Source of the DNA: Cellulomonas sp. S1-8
GTDB taxonomy: Bacteria > Actinomycetota > Actinomycetes > Actinomycetales > Cellulomonadaceae
Length of the DNA stretch: 64,000 nucleotides
Direction of reading: 5' to 3'
NCBI RefSeq assembly: GCF_026184235.1
Contig: NZ_CP110806.1
Coordinates: 3,596,001 to 3,660,000, forward strand
Shown here: positions 49,301-54,252 of the stretch, piece after piece
How the letters are laid out: each line of letters begins with the position of its first letter
How positions within the stretch are numbered: position 1 is the stretch's first letter
Made by a program: the position numbers and the translations under genes
The notes under the pieces: model-generated
Database searches by the model: none
Told to the model about the DNA's origin: nothing
What the model saw: only the letters and a program-made list of their open reading frames with translations

Positions 49301-50720
49301 CGTCGGACCAGGCGATCCCTGCCGGGTCCGCCGTCGTCCTCGCGAGGAACAGGTCGCCGAGGTGCGTCGGGGTCCAGTCGTAGAAGTGGGTCTGCGAGAG
49401 CTCCGCCAGCAGGGCGGCGTCGGCGGCGGCCGACGACTCGCGGAGCGACGCCGCGGGCTCGTCCAGCGAGGTGGGGACCTGCTCGAGAAGGGTCACGTAG
49501 CGGTCCGCGAACCGCCGGATCTTCTGCTCGCTCAGGACCGGGTCCTTGTACTGGAAGACCAGCTCCGTGGCGCCGTCGACCTGCTCCAGGATGACGGTGA
49601 GCGTGCCGGGGAAGGGAACCGGATCTTGCCGCACCGCGCTGACGTCCTGCCGCACCGCGCCGTGCACGCCCTCGGGGTAGCTGAACGCGTCGTGGATGAA
49701 CGTCACGTCGAACACGCGGGCGAGGGCCGGGTGGTCGCCCAGCAGCCTCGTCACCGGGTGGTCGAGGTGCTTCCAGGAGCCCAGCACCGCCTTGTGGAGC
49801 CGGCCGAGCAGCTCCCGGACGGTCGCCGTCGCCGTCGCGTCGACGTGGACGGGCAGCGTCCGGATGAAGCAGCCGATGCTGCGCTCCATCTCGAGGGCCG
49901 GCCGGTCGGTGAACGGGATCGACACGGCGACGTCGTCGGTGTGCGCGTACCGGGCGAGCAGCAGGCCGAACACGCCCAGGTAGACGGTGTACTCGGAGAC
50001 CTCGGCGTCCCGGGCACAGGTCCGCAGCGCGTCGACCAGCCGGGCGTCCACGGGCACGCGGACCTCCCGTCCGACGACGTCGCCCGCGGTGGGGTCGAGC
50101 CAGTGCGACAGGTCCGGCGCCTCCTGGCGGGCGAGGCTCTGCTCCCAGAACTCCCGGTTGCGGGCGGCCTTGCGCTCGCTGGGCTGCTGGGTCTGCTTCT
50201 CCTGGTAGACGGCGAGTCCGGCGTCCTCCACGACGTCCGCGGCGAGGTCGTCGTCGCCGAGCGCGAGCTCCATGACCTGCTCGACCAGGTAGCTGACGGA
50301 CAGTCCGTCCGCGACGAGGTGGTGGCAGACGACGACGGCCTGGTCCTCGCCGTCGAACCGGGCGTGGACCACGCGGAACAGCGGCGCGGTCTCCAGGTCG
50401 AAGGGAGCGGACGTCGCCTCGGCCACGATCGCGTCGAAGGCGTCCTGGGCGCCGTCCTGCCCCCGCAGGTCGTGGGAGGTGACCGGCGTCTCGACCTCGT
50501 CGGCCGGCACGACGACGTACGAGACGCCGCCACGGAGGTTCCGCACGGCGCTGCGCAGCGCCGGCTGCGCAGCCATCACGCGCCGGACCGCACCGCCGAA
50601 CCGCTCGGGCAGGACCTGCGCGATCCGCAGGTGCACCGCGACGTGATAGTCCGACGCGTTCCGGACCTGGGCGTCGAAGTACATTCCGAGCTGCGACGAC
50701 GACATCGGGAGGACGTGCAT
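34374..50720 (-). CDS. Giant NRPS-PKS hybrid synthetase, 5448 aa
   Basis: Domains in order by motif: C1 (HHLVADG, His133-134); A1 (YTSGSTGVPKG at 608); T1 (Ser1044); KS1 (from 1117, Cys1286 in LTGCSTSLL); AT1 (GHSIGEL Ser1727, SHAFH = malonyl type); T2 (Ser2046); C2 (HHIVADA, 2240); A2 (FTSGSTGRPKG at 2701); T3 (Ser3095); KS2 (from 3196, Cys3364 in TACSTSL); decayed AT (about 3615-3900); T4 (Ser3929); C3 (HHIVGDQ, 4120); A3 (YTSGTTGLPKG at 4579); T5 (Ser4974); C4 (HHAVFDG, 5187). There is no KR, DH, ER, E, MT or TE domain. Expected backbone: aa-malonate-aa-malonate-aa, with C4 joining or releasing the chain. A-domain pockets (for example FDIFGTEVYG in A1, FDIFTFESL in A2, FDPSLLDVH in A3) do not match a specificity I can name with confidence. 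The ATG at 50720 follows GGGAG. Confidence 0.96.
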   Translation of the reverse strand: MHVLPMSSSQLGMYFDAQVRNASDYHVAVHLRIAQVLPERFGGAVRRVMAAQPALRSAVRNLRGGVSYVVVPADEVETPVTSHDLRGQDGAQDAFDAIVAEATSAPFDLETAPLFRVVHARFDGEDQAVVVCHHLVADGLSVSYLVEQVMELALGDDDLAADVVEDAGLAVYQEKQTQQPSERKAARNREFWEQSLARQEAPDLSHWLDPTAGDVVGREVRVPVDARLVDALRTCARDAEVSEYTVYLGVFGLLLARYAHTDDVAVSIPFTDRPALEMERSIGCFIRTLPVHVDATATATVRELLGRLHKAVLGSWKHLDHPVTRLLGDHPALARVFDVTFIHDAFSYPEGVHGAVRQDVSAVRQDPVPFPGTLTVILEQVDGATELVFQYKDPVLSEQKIRRFADRYVTLLEQVPTSLDEPAASLRESSAAADAALLAELSQTHFYDWTPTHLGDLFLARTTADPAGIAWSDASREYSNAWAHDAAVVVQRRLLDLTGGEKKRVAVLLPRGAELLAGVFGTALAGSAYVPLSAGTPAERLAQIFRDADIAVVLTTSDADAAFPDGVMRLDIDTIDELVALRDDERVEIGVRPADVDVSPDDVLYIEYTSGSTGVPKGVVITHANIQNTALDLERRFPLRAHDVYLLKTAFTFDIFGTEVYGWLVGAGRLHVLPPGHEGDVLAVVDAIRTAGVTHVNFTPTMLRLLVGAAESGDRAAALASLTYVFSGGEALTADIVERFCALPLTCSLENVYGPTEATMWATHTTITSADTARIAPIGTPLNDYRVYVVARSDALCGVDVPGEVCIAGAGVGVGYLNRDELNAQQFVANPFFDDARDPEHMRRMYRTGDLGHLREDGRFAFIRRIDRQVKVGGVRMELGEIEQALLRTEGVVEAAVVIDDGVVPPRLAGFYTTRASTGASTEPTTADVRAALARTLEPQMIPSVLLAIDALPTSTAGKLDRRALKEQLAAMRAQAGAAPGLPAPGDQAVASPDAQATRGSSARTGTAAPGGTPVTERVAALWRTVLGTSTLDPRASFFEQGGSSLSLMSLQLELKEEFGREVRVTELLKHPTVEAQAGLFEDLEEPSHQEPSETAGTGETAETAAAPTAPAAVPCDIAVIGIGIQVPGASGVHEFWSNLRDGAEGITFYDDDELRALGVPESDIAAPQYVKAAGRLDGVGAFDHTLFRIPPAEADATSPQLRLLYETFWQVCEDAGYDPTALPGRVGVFAGGNDDFAWYQDKVIGADRYGDAYQNFTLATNHFLSTRLSYQFDLTGPSMSALTGCSTSLLTVHLAVQSLRLGECDLAVAGGVTLELPNGGGYHYADGMMFSPDGHCRPFDARAAGTMFSNGAALVMLKPVDAAVRDGDRVYGVIKGSAVGNDGRRKLSYTAPSEDGQCETIRAAYESSGIDPATVSYVEAHGTGTLLGDPIEVASLARAFEGVPAGEVLLGSVKGNVGHTDSAAGSVGLSKVALSLEHRYLPGTRNYADPNPHIDFRSTPFRVTSQGEPWRGRALRAGINSFGVGGTNVHMIVEEGPRAGATQDNAYEVLQFSAASPEALDRTADAVVRHIATHADVSVSDAARTLCQGRAQLTHRKTMVVSAAEPRDAERWAERLRSAPATQARSGARTALLFSGQGNQYHAMGRGLYLSDSPSGVLFRRWMDEVIGHLADDEAAQLRDVLYGPEGDKRIHRTEWSQLALFGSQLAAAKVLEAFGVVPDVLVGHSIGELTAAALAGVWELGDAVRLVRERGRLMQAQEPGVMIAVLAPAAQVRDVIAGMDGVWLSLDNSAMRSVVGMRSEVVDAVVRQLDDAGLLGIPLQTSHAFHTPMMSDAAKAFEEAVAGVTTRDPAVPIISNRTGEVVGPGEMTDPAYWGDHITGEVRFATSLATLLADGPLFGVEIGPGPSLSTFAAHDPGKRHDHVFVHVLKRAAEKDADEAWLLNALGTLWSAGLPVDWTHHTTGRRISLPTYSFDRHPHPVTTTTRVASGGAAAVRPLPASPSADVAGPAGGDVDLVAAVQATFVAVLGYPEVAADADFFALGGDSLKATGLAALLSSRLGVVVTVADVFAATTPAALAERFAPAARAAADGAPSAGVHRLAPAPAQDDYPLSPAQVRMYIAAQLDPAALVYNMASATWLDGTLDPDALRTAVGRLVARHEPLRTTFALRDGGLRQAIADPGTTGPLPLVFSTAAHVGQDVVDGLMDRFVRPFDLGTGPLFRMEVVDGGSSGSLVLFDIHHIVADAVSAEIIARDLGALYAGDLEPLDVHYKDVVVHHDETRARLVAESAAQLLETLRDAPTAALLTTDRPRGAARDGAAGRVKQHLDPARMRSVRVLAEAHDATPFMVLLSAWGATLARTTGRDDLVIGAPVAGRTLAETQEMVGMFVNMMPIRLRPEPTTSFGDYLDASRSAVVDALQHQDVPFDRVVDALGLERVPGRHPLCDVSFDYHNIERHDVAIDGIAARELEVRPAGVAMDLVITCTETADGLAVELDYAAGLFDRATIERLVMCFEALLVAACQDDDLPIGRIPLGTPTDAIRARLVAAPFTPVHELVAQRAAEHPAAVAVIDGNGDRYTFAQLDGMANAQAARLVDAGLRLGEHVALFTRRDVNLLVAQLAILKAGGAYLPIDPEQPVARQERILADAAPRFAFAEPGLAAAPAVGTVFDLTTCTARTAPAPAGRPAGPVVGPDVPAYAVFTSGSTGRPKGIQVKHRGVTNLWHDHAARGIFAPGDVIISLADPTFDIFTFESLLPLASGAAVHMCPVDDQKDAAAIAQRVEAYGVTHIQAPVSKMAALCGNRLFRAQLPALRVVVCGGEHFSENLLALLLQESGARVFNMYGPTETTVTATVKEFAPGDDVTIGSAVSGAAVIVVGEDGTILPAGEPGELCIAGEGLAVGYINDPEKTAAAFTTLRELPGVRVYRTGDAGYLRPDGEIVLSGRLDHQVKVNGNRIELGEIEKTAMRADGVTYAVATVSDGDLVLHYTAQDAADRSAAVLAQIDAALPAYMRPARLRQVAEMPKLPNKKVDRAALEAAAGQTAAPTAPTTPTTTAPATAPTAPAGDVLEVILGVWAEVLGRSVSAGDNFFDVGGSSYKLMLVNNRLGEELERSIPLVRLFENPTPRALAEALGHRAVPATGPGRADSSAGPTAAGPAAAGPPAADETGTIAAVDIMGITEWADQRQHAEAQDPGRKIAVIGMAGVLPGAATVAEYWDNRFAGVDSISRFTRDELLDAGFDEATVDDPRYVNARGYVAADTFDADFFEYSAHEAETMDPQVRLLHETAWHALEDAGYVPGEFPGDIALFAGSGTNFAWMARFLRRKDDPIGAFEAMTMNEKDFLATKVAYKLGLTGPAVNVQTACSTSLVAIHQAVSCLRQGEADMALAGGVALNFPRTEGYTWHEGMIFSADGVCRPFSQDANGTVGGQGVGVVLLKPLDAALADGDHIYAVIAGSATNNDGRAKVGYTAPSVRGQEQVIRSALSDAAVEAEDVIYVETHGTGTVHGDPIEYQALANVYGGSRPVALGAAKANVGHLDAAAGVAGFFGAVGVVHRGIIPPMANFTAMNRGIDAAGSIYVPTRATAPAGGVPFAAVSSFGIGGTNAHVILEPAPVRPEPSDRDDGGECLFPVSARTERSRRRMQDALADFLGAGGPALDVSATLARGRAQFEHRAAAIRVPGGALEWIEPGAHALAIDASDGVRLTLPAGLPDDTSPAGQPFVRALNLVLSVFEDGLRAQVRAALSDVGTPDNPPIDRISQLVVRVAIARFAGPDSLHARVGDDRLLRIALGVATAEISSGEAMGHLRAGTAPERALQAVPEVITPAETGGLVTLDVLRRVLATRWVRGADVDRTLFCADGRRVPAPGYAFEPRPFLSDIRWDDLGLASDVEPPAVTTGLDHEAVRGTWVEVLGSEPTDDADFLRSGGDSLAAVRFTALVEKRTGVAITVGEMFTDASYAAIRTLLTARAAQTQASTPTPPSTDPARPAPAEVVETPASPAQRRMYAVCALRDDDTAYNLAIAYRVTGRLDVERLRDAFRQIVGRHEQLRTSFHLADDGTLVQRVRTEVPDVVRVVTATAAEVEARLAAGPRPFDLTDAPLLRVEILSVRDDLHYLLLDLHHIVGDQTSLGVIADDLSRALRGRSPAAAPLPYADHVAALARLAETGRLDADVEYFATALRGDLPRLQLPADRTPPEPATLDGDRHGLTCTASRRAVTDLARECGATPYMVFLAALTRVLGLYSGQREFLLGTAVSGRHVPGSEHTVGMFVNTLPLRVTDLSDRTVRDAVAAAKDSVAAVLGHQDAPFEAVLARLGIRPGGDANPLFDVLLNYVSTGTEELELDGVRMEPLPHGRVKSRYALSFSVAERTDDLVVDIEYRTEMFDHATIARLGAQLDLLLLAMTQDAGRRVAELPLETPDEHARRRAELTAAGPAITEPLLTRIRESFAEHADLPALRWDGQEWSYADLDRLTDDLAGGLQDAGVRTGDFVLCLLERGPWQVLTRVALMKCGAIEVPLDVDLPDERVAGILADSGAAVVLATAPEAWERPGVVARRPQDLTGTYAPPSDVTADSPLVMIYTSGTTGLPKGTLVTHGGVLSTCSDNGYMDYAPGMRVLHLTGCTFDPSLLDVHSALLAGATLVMGGHEHARDMNLLADLLREERVDAGILITAVFHLLMAERPEAVAGMSALYVGGEAMQPWAAQRAFDVLGAGRLWNLYGPTEASVCTTSFRVDEYPDFARMPIGGPARNRDLYIVHPDGTDVPRGVPGELCVGGPSVALGYHQRPGLTAEKFVDGLAGVAGRVYRTGDRVVLDDAGRIVYLDRIDRQVKHAGYRIELSEIELALQGCPGVSDAVVVHTKDGNDSRLTGFCRAEPTTDGPTEAGLRDQLATRLPRYMVPQRVIVLPEFPLTSHGKVDRARLAARIDAPVGAAGARTAPDAVGSRPVGDVLAVFREVLAAPELAGTADFFAAGGQSLQAIAVVRRLRESGAELQVSDLYRHPTADALRAFLQPEPPAGAQPEPADRGGEPRRAVSADQFRRIVSWAAHDAHRVAESYAGEPAAHGFDIGALARLHRASGTETGGFIQTVTGVDVEDLRDGIGRTVVRHESLRARLVGDSFEIVGPDAFGDLSGLIAVQDARRIDRDQVAALVGDLAHALQAQPFTDGLLWRCVVVRVSDDELRLVWAFHHAVFDGFSAGILRDETVRAARGVELPAPRQFGAYLAALADAPDWRGGLEGFDHADWLAANLRAGHAVAGEPAASRAPVQRYSFPLVGGENPLDAAFAVLHAQLARHSGGDRVAIGFVTSSRRWAGQDWSDCVGEFLDVVPVLLTGDGDQAAVADRLARAQRSGLNFVSALAAEPEGLGEAGPLRAEDLHALRAAYWNDLGKLDLTLVNFQGHIPADEMPEVSPSGGPGLARTHINVWHDDDALHVEWISDARVLHQVGGPR
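39021..39878 (-). other. Decayed acyltransferase region in the second PKS module
   Basis: Between KS2 and T4 (about residues 3615-3900) the KS-AT adapter (SARTERSRRRMQDAL) and the post-AT linker (RWVRGADVDRTLFCADG, PAPGYAFEPRPF) are kept. The AT core between them is shortened and has no GHSxG nucleophile; the place reads RVGDDRLLRIALGVATAEIS. The GQGxQ and HAFH motifs are also absent. The region is a vestige and should be inactive. Confidence 0.8.
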
Positions 50721-50723
50721 CTC

Positions 50724-50867
50724 TTATTGCTCCCTACGGCCGGCAGCCGCGTTCGGATCGATGGGGAGAACCAGGTGCGGGGTCCGGCCGAGAAGCGTCC
50801 GGTACGGCACGGAATCCCGAGACACGCCTGCCGGAGCCGCGGGCACGAAACGGTTCGGGGGGGTCAT
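50724..50867 (-). CDS. 47-aa ORF leading the biosynthetic operon
   Basis: An ATG at 50867 opens a frame that ends with TAA three bases before the ATG of the giant synthetase; the synthetase ribosome site lies in its last codons. The sequence starts MTPPNRFVPAAPAGVSRDS and ends AAAGRREQ. It has no MbtH signature and no membrane segment. It may be a small real protein or a leader whose translation couples to the synthetase. Ribosome site (AGGATGG) is fair. Confidence 0.4.
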   Translation of the reverse strand: MTPPNRFVPAAPAGVSRDSVPYRTLLGRTPHLVLPIDPNAAAGRREQ

Positions 50868-51159
50868 ATCGCCATCCTGAACGAGCGCCCGACAGCCCGG
50901 AAGACCCCCTCACCGCCGCAAAAAGGTGGTCGGCTGAGGGCTCTTGTCCGTGGACTACGCCCCGCCGTTCTGCTATGCGCCTCGATGCGCAGTTGAGTGA
51001 CAATTCATCTCGGCGTCGTGTGGCGTCTCCCGCGGTGATACCGGCTGTCTGGTAACTGCTCCTCGGGACGCATCAACCGTCGCTGGAGGACGCCCTCGAG
51101 ACTCGCCGCGAGGGCTGGCCAGGACGCGGGACGAGGGCGGGCGGGTCCGGCCCGAGCGC
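50868..51159. promoter_or_regulatory. Probable promoter region of the biosynthetic operon
   Basis: These 292 bases lie between the regulator and the operon on the same strand. On the minus strand ttgtca at 50999-51004 is a candidate -35, with cgcata about 18 bases later as a weak -10. A hairpin (ccctca at 50907-50912 with tgaggg at 50935-50940, inner stem with wobble) could attenuate the leader. A further hairpin (51092-51098 with 51109-51115) probably terminates the regulator transcript. All by eye. Confidence 0.4.
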
Positions 51160-51489
51160 TCAGCGGGAGGTCGCCGACACCAGCTTCCCGTCGGCGAGGT
51201 CTTCCTCTCGCAGGGTCAGCAGCTCCTGCATGCGACTGGCCACCCACTCCTGCTCGTCGAGGATGGGAGCGAGCCTGTCGAGCAGCATCATGCCGGCGTC
51301 CGTGACGCGGGCGACGCCGTCACTGGTGTCGACGACCTCGACCGCGCACGCCCGCGACAGGTCTTTCAGGTGCCGCCGGACGGCGGTCTCCGAATGGTGC
51401 TCGTTCCTGGCGACGCTGCCGATGCTGCCGTGCCTCGCCAACGCTCGAAGAAATTGCCAGTGCCGGGCGGTGATCTGGGGCTTCGCCAC
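51160..51489 (-). CDS. Stand-alone LysR-type winged-helix DNA-binding protein
   Basis: The 109-aa protein consists of a LysR/ModE-like N-terminal helix-turn-helix: TARHWQFLRALARHGSIGSVARNEHHSETAVRRHL, a wing (VVDTSDGVARVTDAG), and a linker helix. The effector domain of LysR regulators is absent. It lies directly upstream of and in the same direction as the biosynthetic operon, so a pathway regulator is likely. It could bind the operator as a dimer through its C-terminal helix, without a co-inducer domain. Truncation of a full LysR gene is the alternative; the frame ends cleanly. Confidence 0.7.
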   Translation of the reverse strand: MAKPQITARHWQFLRALARHGSIGSVARNEHHSETAVRRHLKDLSRACAVEVVDTSDGVARVTDAGMMLLDRLAPILDEQEWVASRMQELLTLREEDLADGKLVSATSR

Positions 51490-52154
51490 GTCCTGCGACC
51501 TCTCGTCTCGGATTGATCGTCAGGTTCTGACCGGAATGTCGAGCCAGAACGAGGGCTGTGCCGGGCATGCTCGATCTCGGACGACCGGTGTGACGTCAAC
51601 CGGCCCGTGATGCAGGCACATTCCGCTGGAGGGACTCGACCACGGTGGGGTCCACGACGACTTGATGGTGCGCCGCAGAGCTGATGTGGTCCGACAAGGG
51701 ACGCCGTGGGGGTCGCTCTCGCGGCGGGCGTCGGCGGGCCGCTCGACCCCGGGGACCGTCACGGCGGGCGCGACGACGTACGCCGTGACGTGACGCGCGA
51801 CAGAGCGACGTGGACGCGTGGACATACCGACCCCCTACGCACGCCGACGCCAGCGCCACCGTGCCTCGCGACCGGCCCCTGCGCGGTCGAGCAGGGCTCA
51901 CCCAAGGCCAGCGGCCTGCGGCCTGCCAGATGCGCCCGGATCGCGAGACGGCTACAGGCCGCGCAGTCACGGGCCCGCGCCGGGCTCATGACACGGCTGC
52001 GGAGGCGTCCTCCCAGGTCGCCTCGTTGCGTCCGCGTTACCGCGGTTCATGGACGTTTGTCCACAAAAGGGCCAAGAATGAGAAGACTCTCATAGTCTTG
52101 AATGCTGTGACCGCGCTGCTGCGCGCTCGGCGCTCGCGGGCCCGAGCCCACGGC
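51490..52154. other. 665-base gap without a supported gene
   Basis: Several overlapping frames stay open here in both directions but none has a ribosome site, a known motif or sensible amino-acid composition. The part next to 51490 must contain the regulator promoter. An AT-rich patch lies at 52045-52105. This stretch separates the biosynthetic locus from the RidA gene and may be a decayed region. Confidence 0.4.
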
Positions 52155-52637
52155 TCACGGTCGGGACGGCGCGCCCGTCGTCTCACGGACCTCGAACAGG
52201 CACTCCACGATGACGGGTAGCCCGCCGCGCAGCGAGACCGCCCCCAGCACCGACCGGGTGTGGATGCCGGCGTCGCCGAACACGTCGACGAACAGCGTCG
52301 ACAGGCCGTCCAGCGCCAGGTGGTGCTCCGCGTAGTCCTCGGTCGCGTTGACGAACCCCTGCACCCGCACCACGCGCACCACCGCGTCGAGCGAACCGAG
52401 GAAGTCGCGGACCGTCGCGAGCACCTCGAGCCCGGCAGACCGTGCGAGCCGCGCACCGTCGGCCGTCGTCAGGTCGCGGCCGAGCCTGCCGGGCGTGTGC
52501 GGCGCGCCCGGACCCTTGCCGGACACGAACAGCAACGCCCCGACCTGCACGCAGCTCGCGTACGTCGCCTGCGGGGAACCCGGGGTCGGCAGGTCGATCC
52601 CCAGCTCGGTCAGGCGTTGCTCCGCGGACCACGGCAT
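52155..52637 (-). CDS. RidA/YjgF family protein
   Basis: The 160-aa protein has the RidA layout: LPTPGSPQATYASCVQVGAL near the N-terminus, LFVSGKGP, NATEDYAEHHLALDGLS and the C-terminal LRGGLPVIVECLFEV. RidA proteins hydrolyse reactive enamines or imines released by PLP enzymes. The sequence is of the longer RidA subfamily (about 150-160 aa), whose substrate is unknown. The gene stands alone between the gap region and the toxin locus. Confidence 0.88.
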   Translation of the reverse strand: MPWSAEQRLTELGIDLPTPGSPQATYASCVQVGALLFVSGKGPGAPHTPGRLGRDLTTADGARLARSAGLEVLATVRDFLGSLDAVVRVVRVQGFVNATEDYAEHHLALDGLSTLFVDVFGDAGIHTRSVLGAVSLRGGLPVIVECLFEVRETTGAPSRP

Positions 52638-52740
52638 CGTGCGACCTCCCGACGTCGATGTGCCGGCGACGCTACCGACACGTGCGTGACGCCGGCGCTC
52701 CCGTCACTCCTCGGACAGCGGCATGACACCCCGCTCACCC

Positions 52741-52865
52741 GGTGACCGTCGGCGCGGTGATCGTCTGCCCTGCTGGCGGCCCACCGCCCCCGTCGGCCGT
52801 CACCAGACCCGTACCCGGGACGAACGAGTTGCGCGTCTCGGACTTCTTGCCCGCTACGAAGAACT
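52741..52865 (-). repeat. Degraded HINT-domain fragment with internal deletion
   Basis: Bases around 52757-52792 match the central part of the HINT repeats (compare 55165-55215), and 52803-52852 match the HINT start (compare 55376-55425). The sequence between is missing. It is the outermost remnant of the toxin-cassette array. Confidence 0.7.
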
Positions 52866-52926
52866 CGCCCTGACCTACCGCGGCGGCGCCGTCCTGGCCG
52901 CGATCTTCGCCTGGCTCCGCACACCC

Positions 52927-53643
52927 TCAGGGAGACTCGCCGTCGTCCTCGCCGGGCAGACGTTCCCAGCCGTCCGGCACGGGAACCGCTGCCCATCGCG
53001 CGTCGGGCAACCACGCGTCCCAGTCGGCGTCGAACGGCCAGCCTGCGTCCCTCGCGTGCTGCAGCAGCCGAGCGCCGACCACGCGGACGTGGCGGGCCTG
53101 CAGGTCGGTGACGTAGCCGCGGTCGACCATCCACGCGAGCTCGTCCTCGTCCTTGAAGCCCACCGTCCACGGGCCGCCGAGCGGGCTGCCTGCGGCGACC
53201 ACGTCGAGAGCCCAGTCCTGCGTGTCGAAGCCGACCGTGGACCGACGCCACGGTGACTCGAGGTTGCCGTACCAGTGGTCCGTCCACCGCTCGCCGTCGT
53301 GCCACCGCCACACCGACCACCGGTCACCGCGCCGGTGGACGCGCACCACCGTGTGCCCCTGCCAGACACGCTCGTCGTACGTGCCGTCCCACGCCGCAGG
53401 CAGGACGATCCGGCCGTTCGGCCCGGCACCTGTCCCCGCGCGCATGCGCACCCCCGAGCCGGGCCGGGTGGACACGACCATGACGTCGTCGTCGTCGAGC
53501 ACCACCGTGCCGGCGACGGCGTAGCCGACGGCGACCCCGTGCGGACGGCCGTGGTCCCGCACGCCGCGCAGCACGACGGGTGCGCCGCGCTCGAACGGGG
53601 GCGGTTCGGGCACGGGCGGGAGCGGAACCTCGTCGTGGACCAC
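52927..53643 (-). CDS. DUF402 domain protein
   Basis: A GTG at 53643 gives 238 aa. The C-terminal two-thirds matches the DUF402/FomD-like fold: WSVWRWHDGERWTDHWYGNLE, then TVGFDTQDWALDVVA and DEDELAWMVDRGY, with the acidic residues that bind metal in this family. Members hydrolyse nucleotides or phosphates. The frame is also open upstream through a HINT remnant as far as 53832, so a fused 301-aa product is possible. I prefer the GTG at 53643 because homology begins after it. It is probably unrelated to toxin function. Confidence 0.7.
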   Translation of the reverse strand: MVHDEVPLPPVPEPPPFERGAPVVLRGVRDHGRPHGVAVGYAVAGTVVLDDDDVMVVSTRPGSGVRMRAGTGAGPNGRIVLPAAWDGTYDERVWQGHTVVRVHRRGDRWSVWRWHDGERWTDHWYGNLESPWRRSTVGFDTQDWALDVVAAGSPLGGPWTVGFKDEDELAWMVDRGYVTDLQARHVRVVGARLLQHARDAGWPFDADWDAWLPDARWAAVPVPDGWERLPGEDDGESP

Positions 53644-54153
53644 CGGCCCACGGTACCGACGGGCCGGGTGTGTGGTCGGTGTCGACGGTGAGGGTGTGGA
53701 CGGTCGCGACGAGCCGACCAACGTCAACCCGACGAGGCCCTTGGCCCCGTACCCGGTGATCGTGGCAACCACGTGCGGGTGCGTGGTCGACCCATCGACG
53801 GCGACGGCGACGGCCGTGTCGCCCACGGCCAAGGGTCGATCGCCTTGACCGACCCTTCAGCCATCACCACACCGGTACCCGGCACGAATGAGTTCGTCTT
53901 GCACGTCTCGGACTTCTTGTTGTCCGCCGCCTTGCGCGCCTGGCCGTTCGCCCGCTTGGCGTCGTCGACCTCACGCGACGTGCGCGAGGCCACCGTGCGC
54001 GACTGGTTCGCCGCCGCCTTCGCCTGCTCCGCAGCGGTGTTCGCCTGCTTGATCGCCGCCGAGTCCGGCACGACCTTCGGGTTCCACCTCGGGATGTCCG
54101 CCAACGCCTTGCTCGCGGCCCTGAGCTTCGAATACCCCTCGACGAGCCGCTAA
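53644..54153 (-). pseudogene. Truncated HINT cassette remnant
   Basis: From 54153 downward the frame matches the RHS linker and HINT start (KLIEGYSKLKAASKAL-like, then DIPRWNPKVVPDSAAIKQ and SFVPGTGVVMAEGSVKAID). A net one-base loss near 53829-53836 shifts the frame after SVKAID. The HINT core is then deleted internally: LTLVGS is joined to the region that normally encodes HNLTVDTDHTY. No toxin follows; the sequence runs into DUF402. The upstream part ends at a stop near 54150. Confidence 0.8.
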
Positions 54154-54252
54154 CCCACACCGATCACGTTGATCGCGACCTTCGGGGGAAGTCATCGACA
54201 CATTCACGTCGATCAACCGGTCCCGACCGTCCCTCGCGCCCTGAACGATCCG

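Noticed and set aside
50724..50867. MbtH-like protein before the NRPS
   Set aside because: Length is too short and the conserved Trp residues and NPF-type start of MbtH are absent.
42909..50996. Very long open frames on the plus strand opposite the megasynthetase
   Set aside because: High third-position GC keeps the antisense frames open. The translations are Arg/Gly/Val-rich with no motif, whereas the minus strand has all catalytic motifs.
51490..52154. Small genes in the gap between regulator and RidA
   Set aside because: Open frames overlap each other, lack ribosome sites and have Arg/Pro-rich shadow composition.
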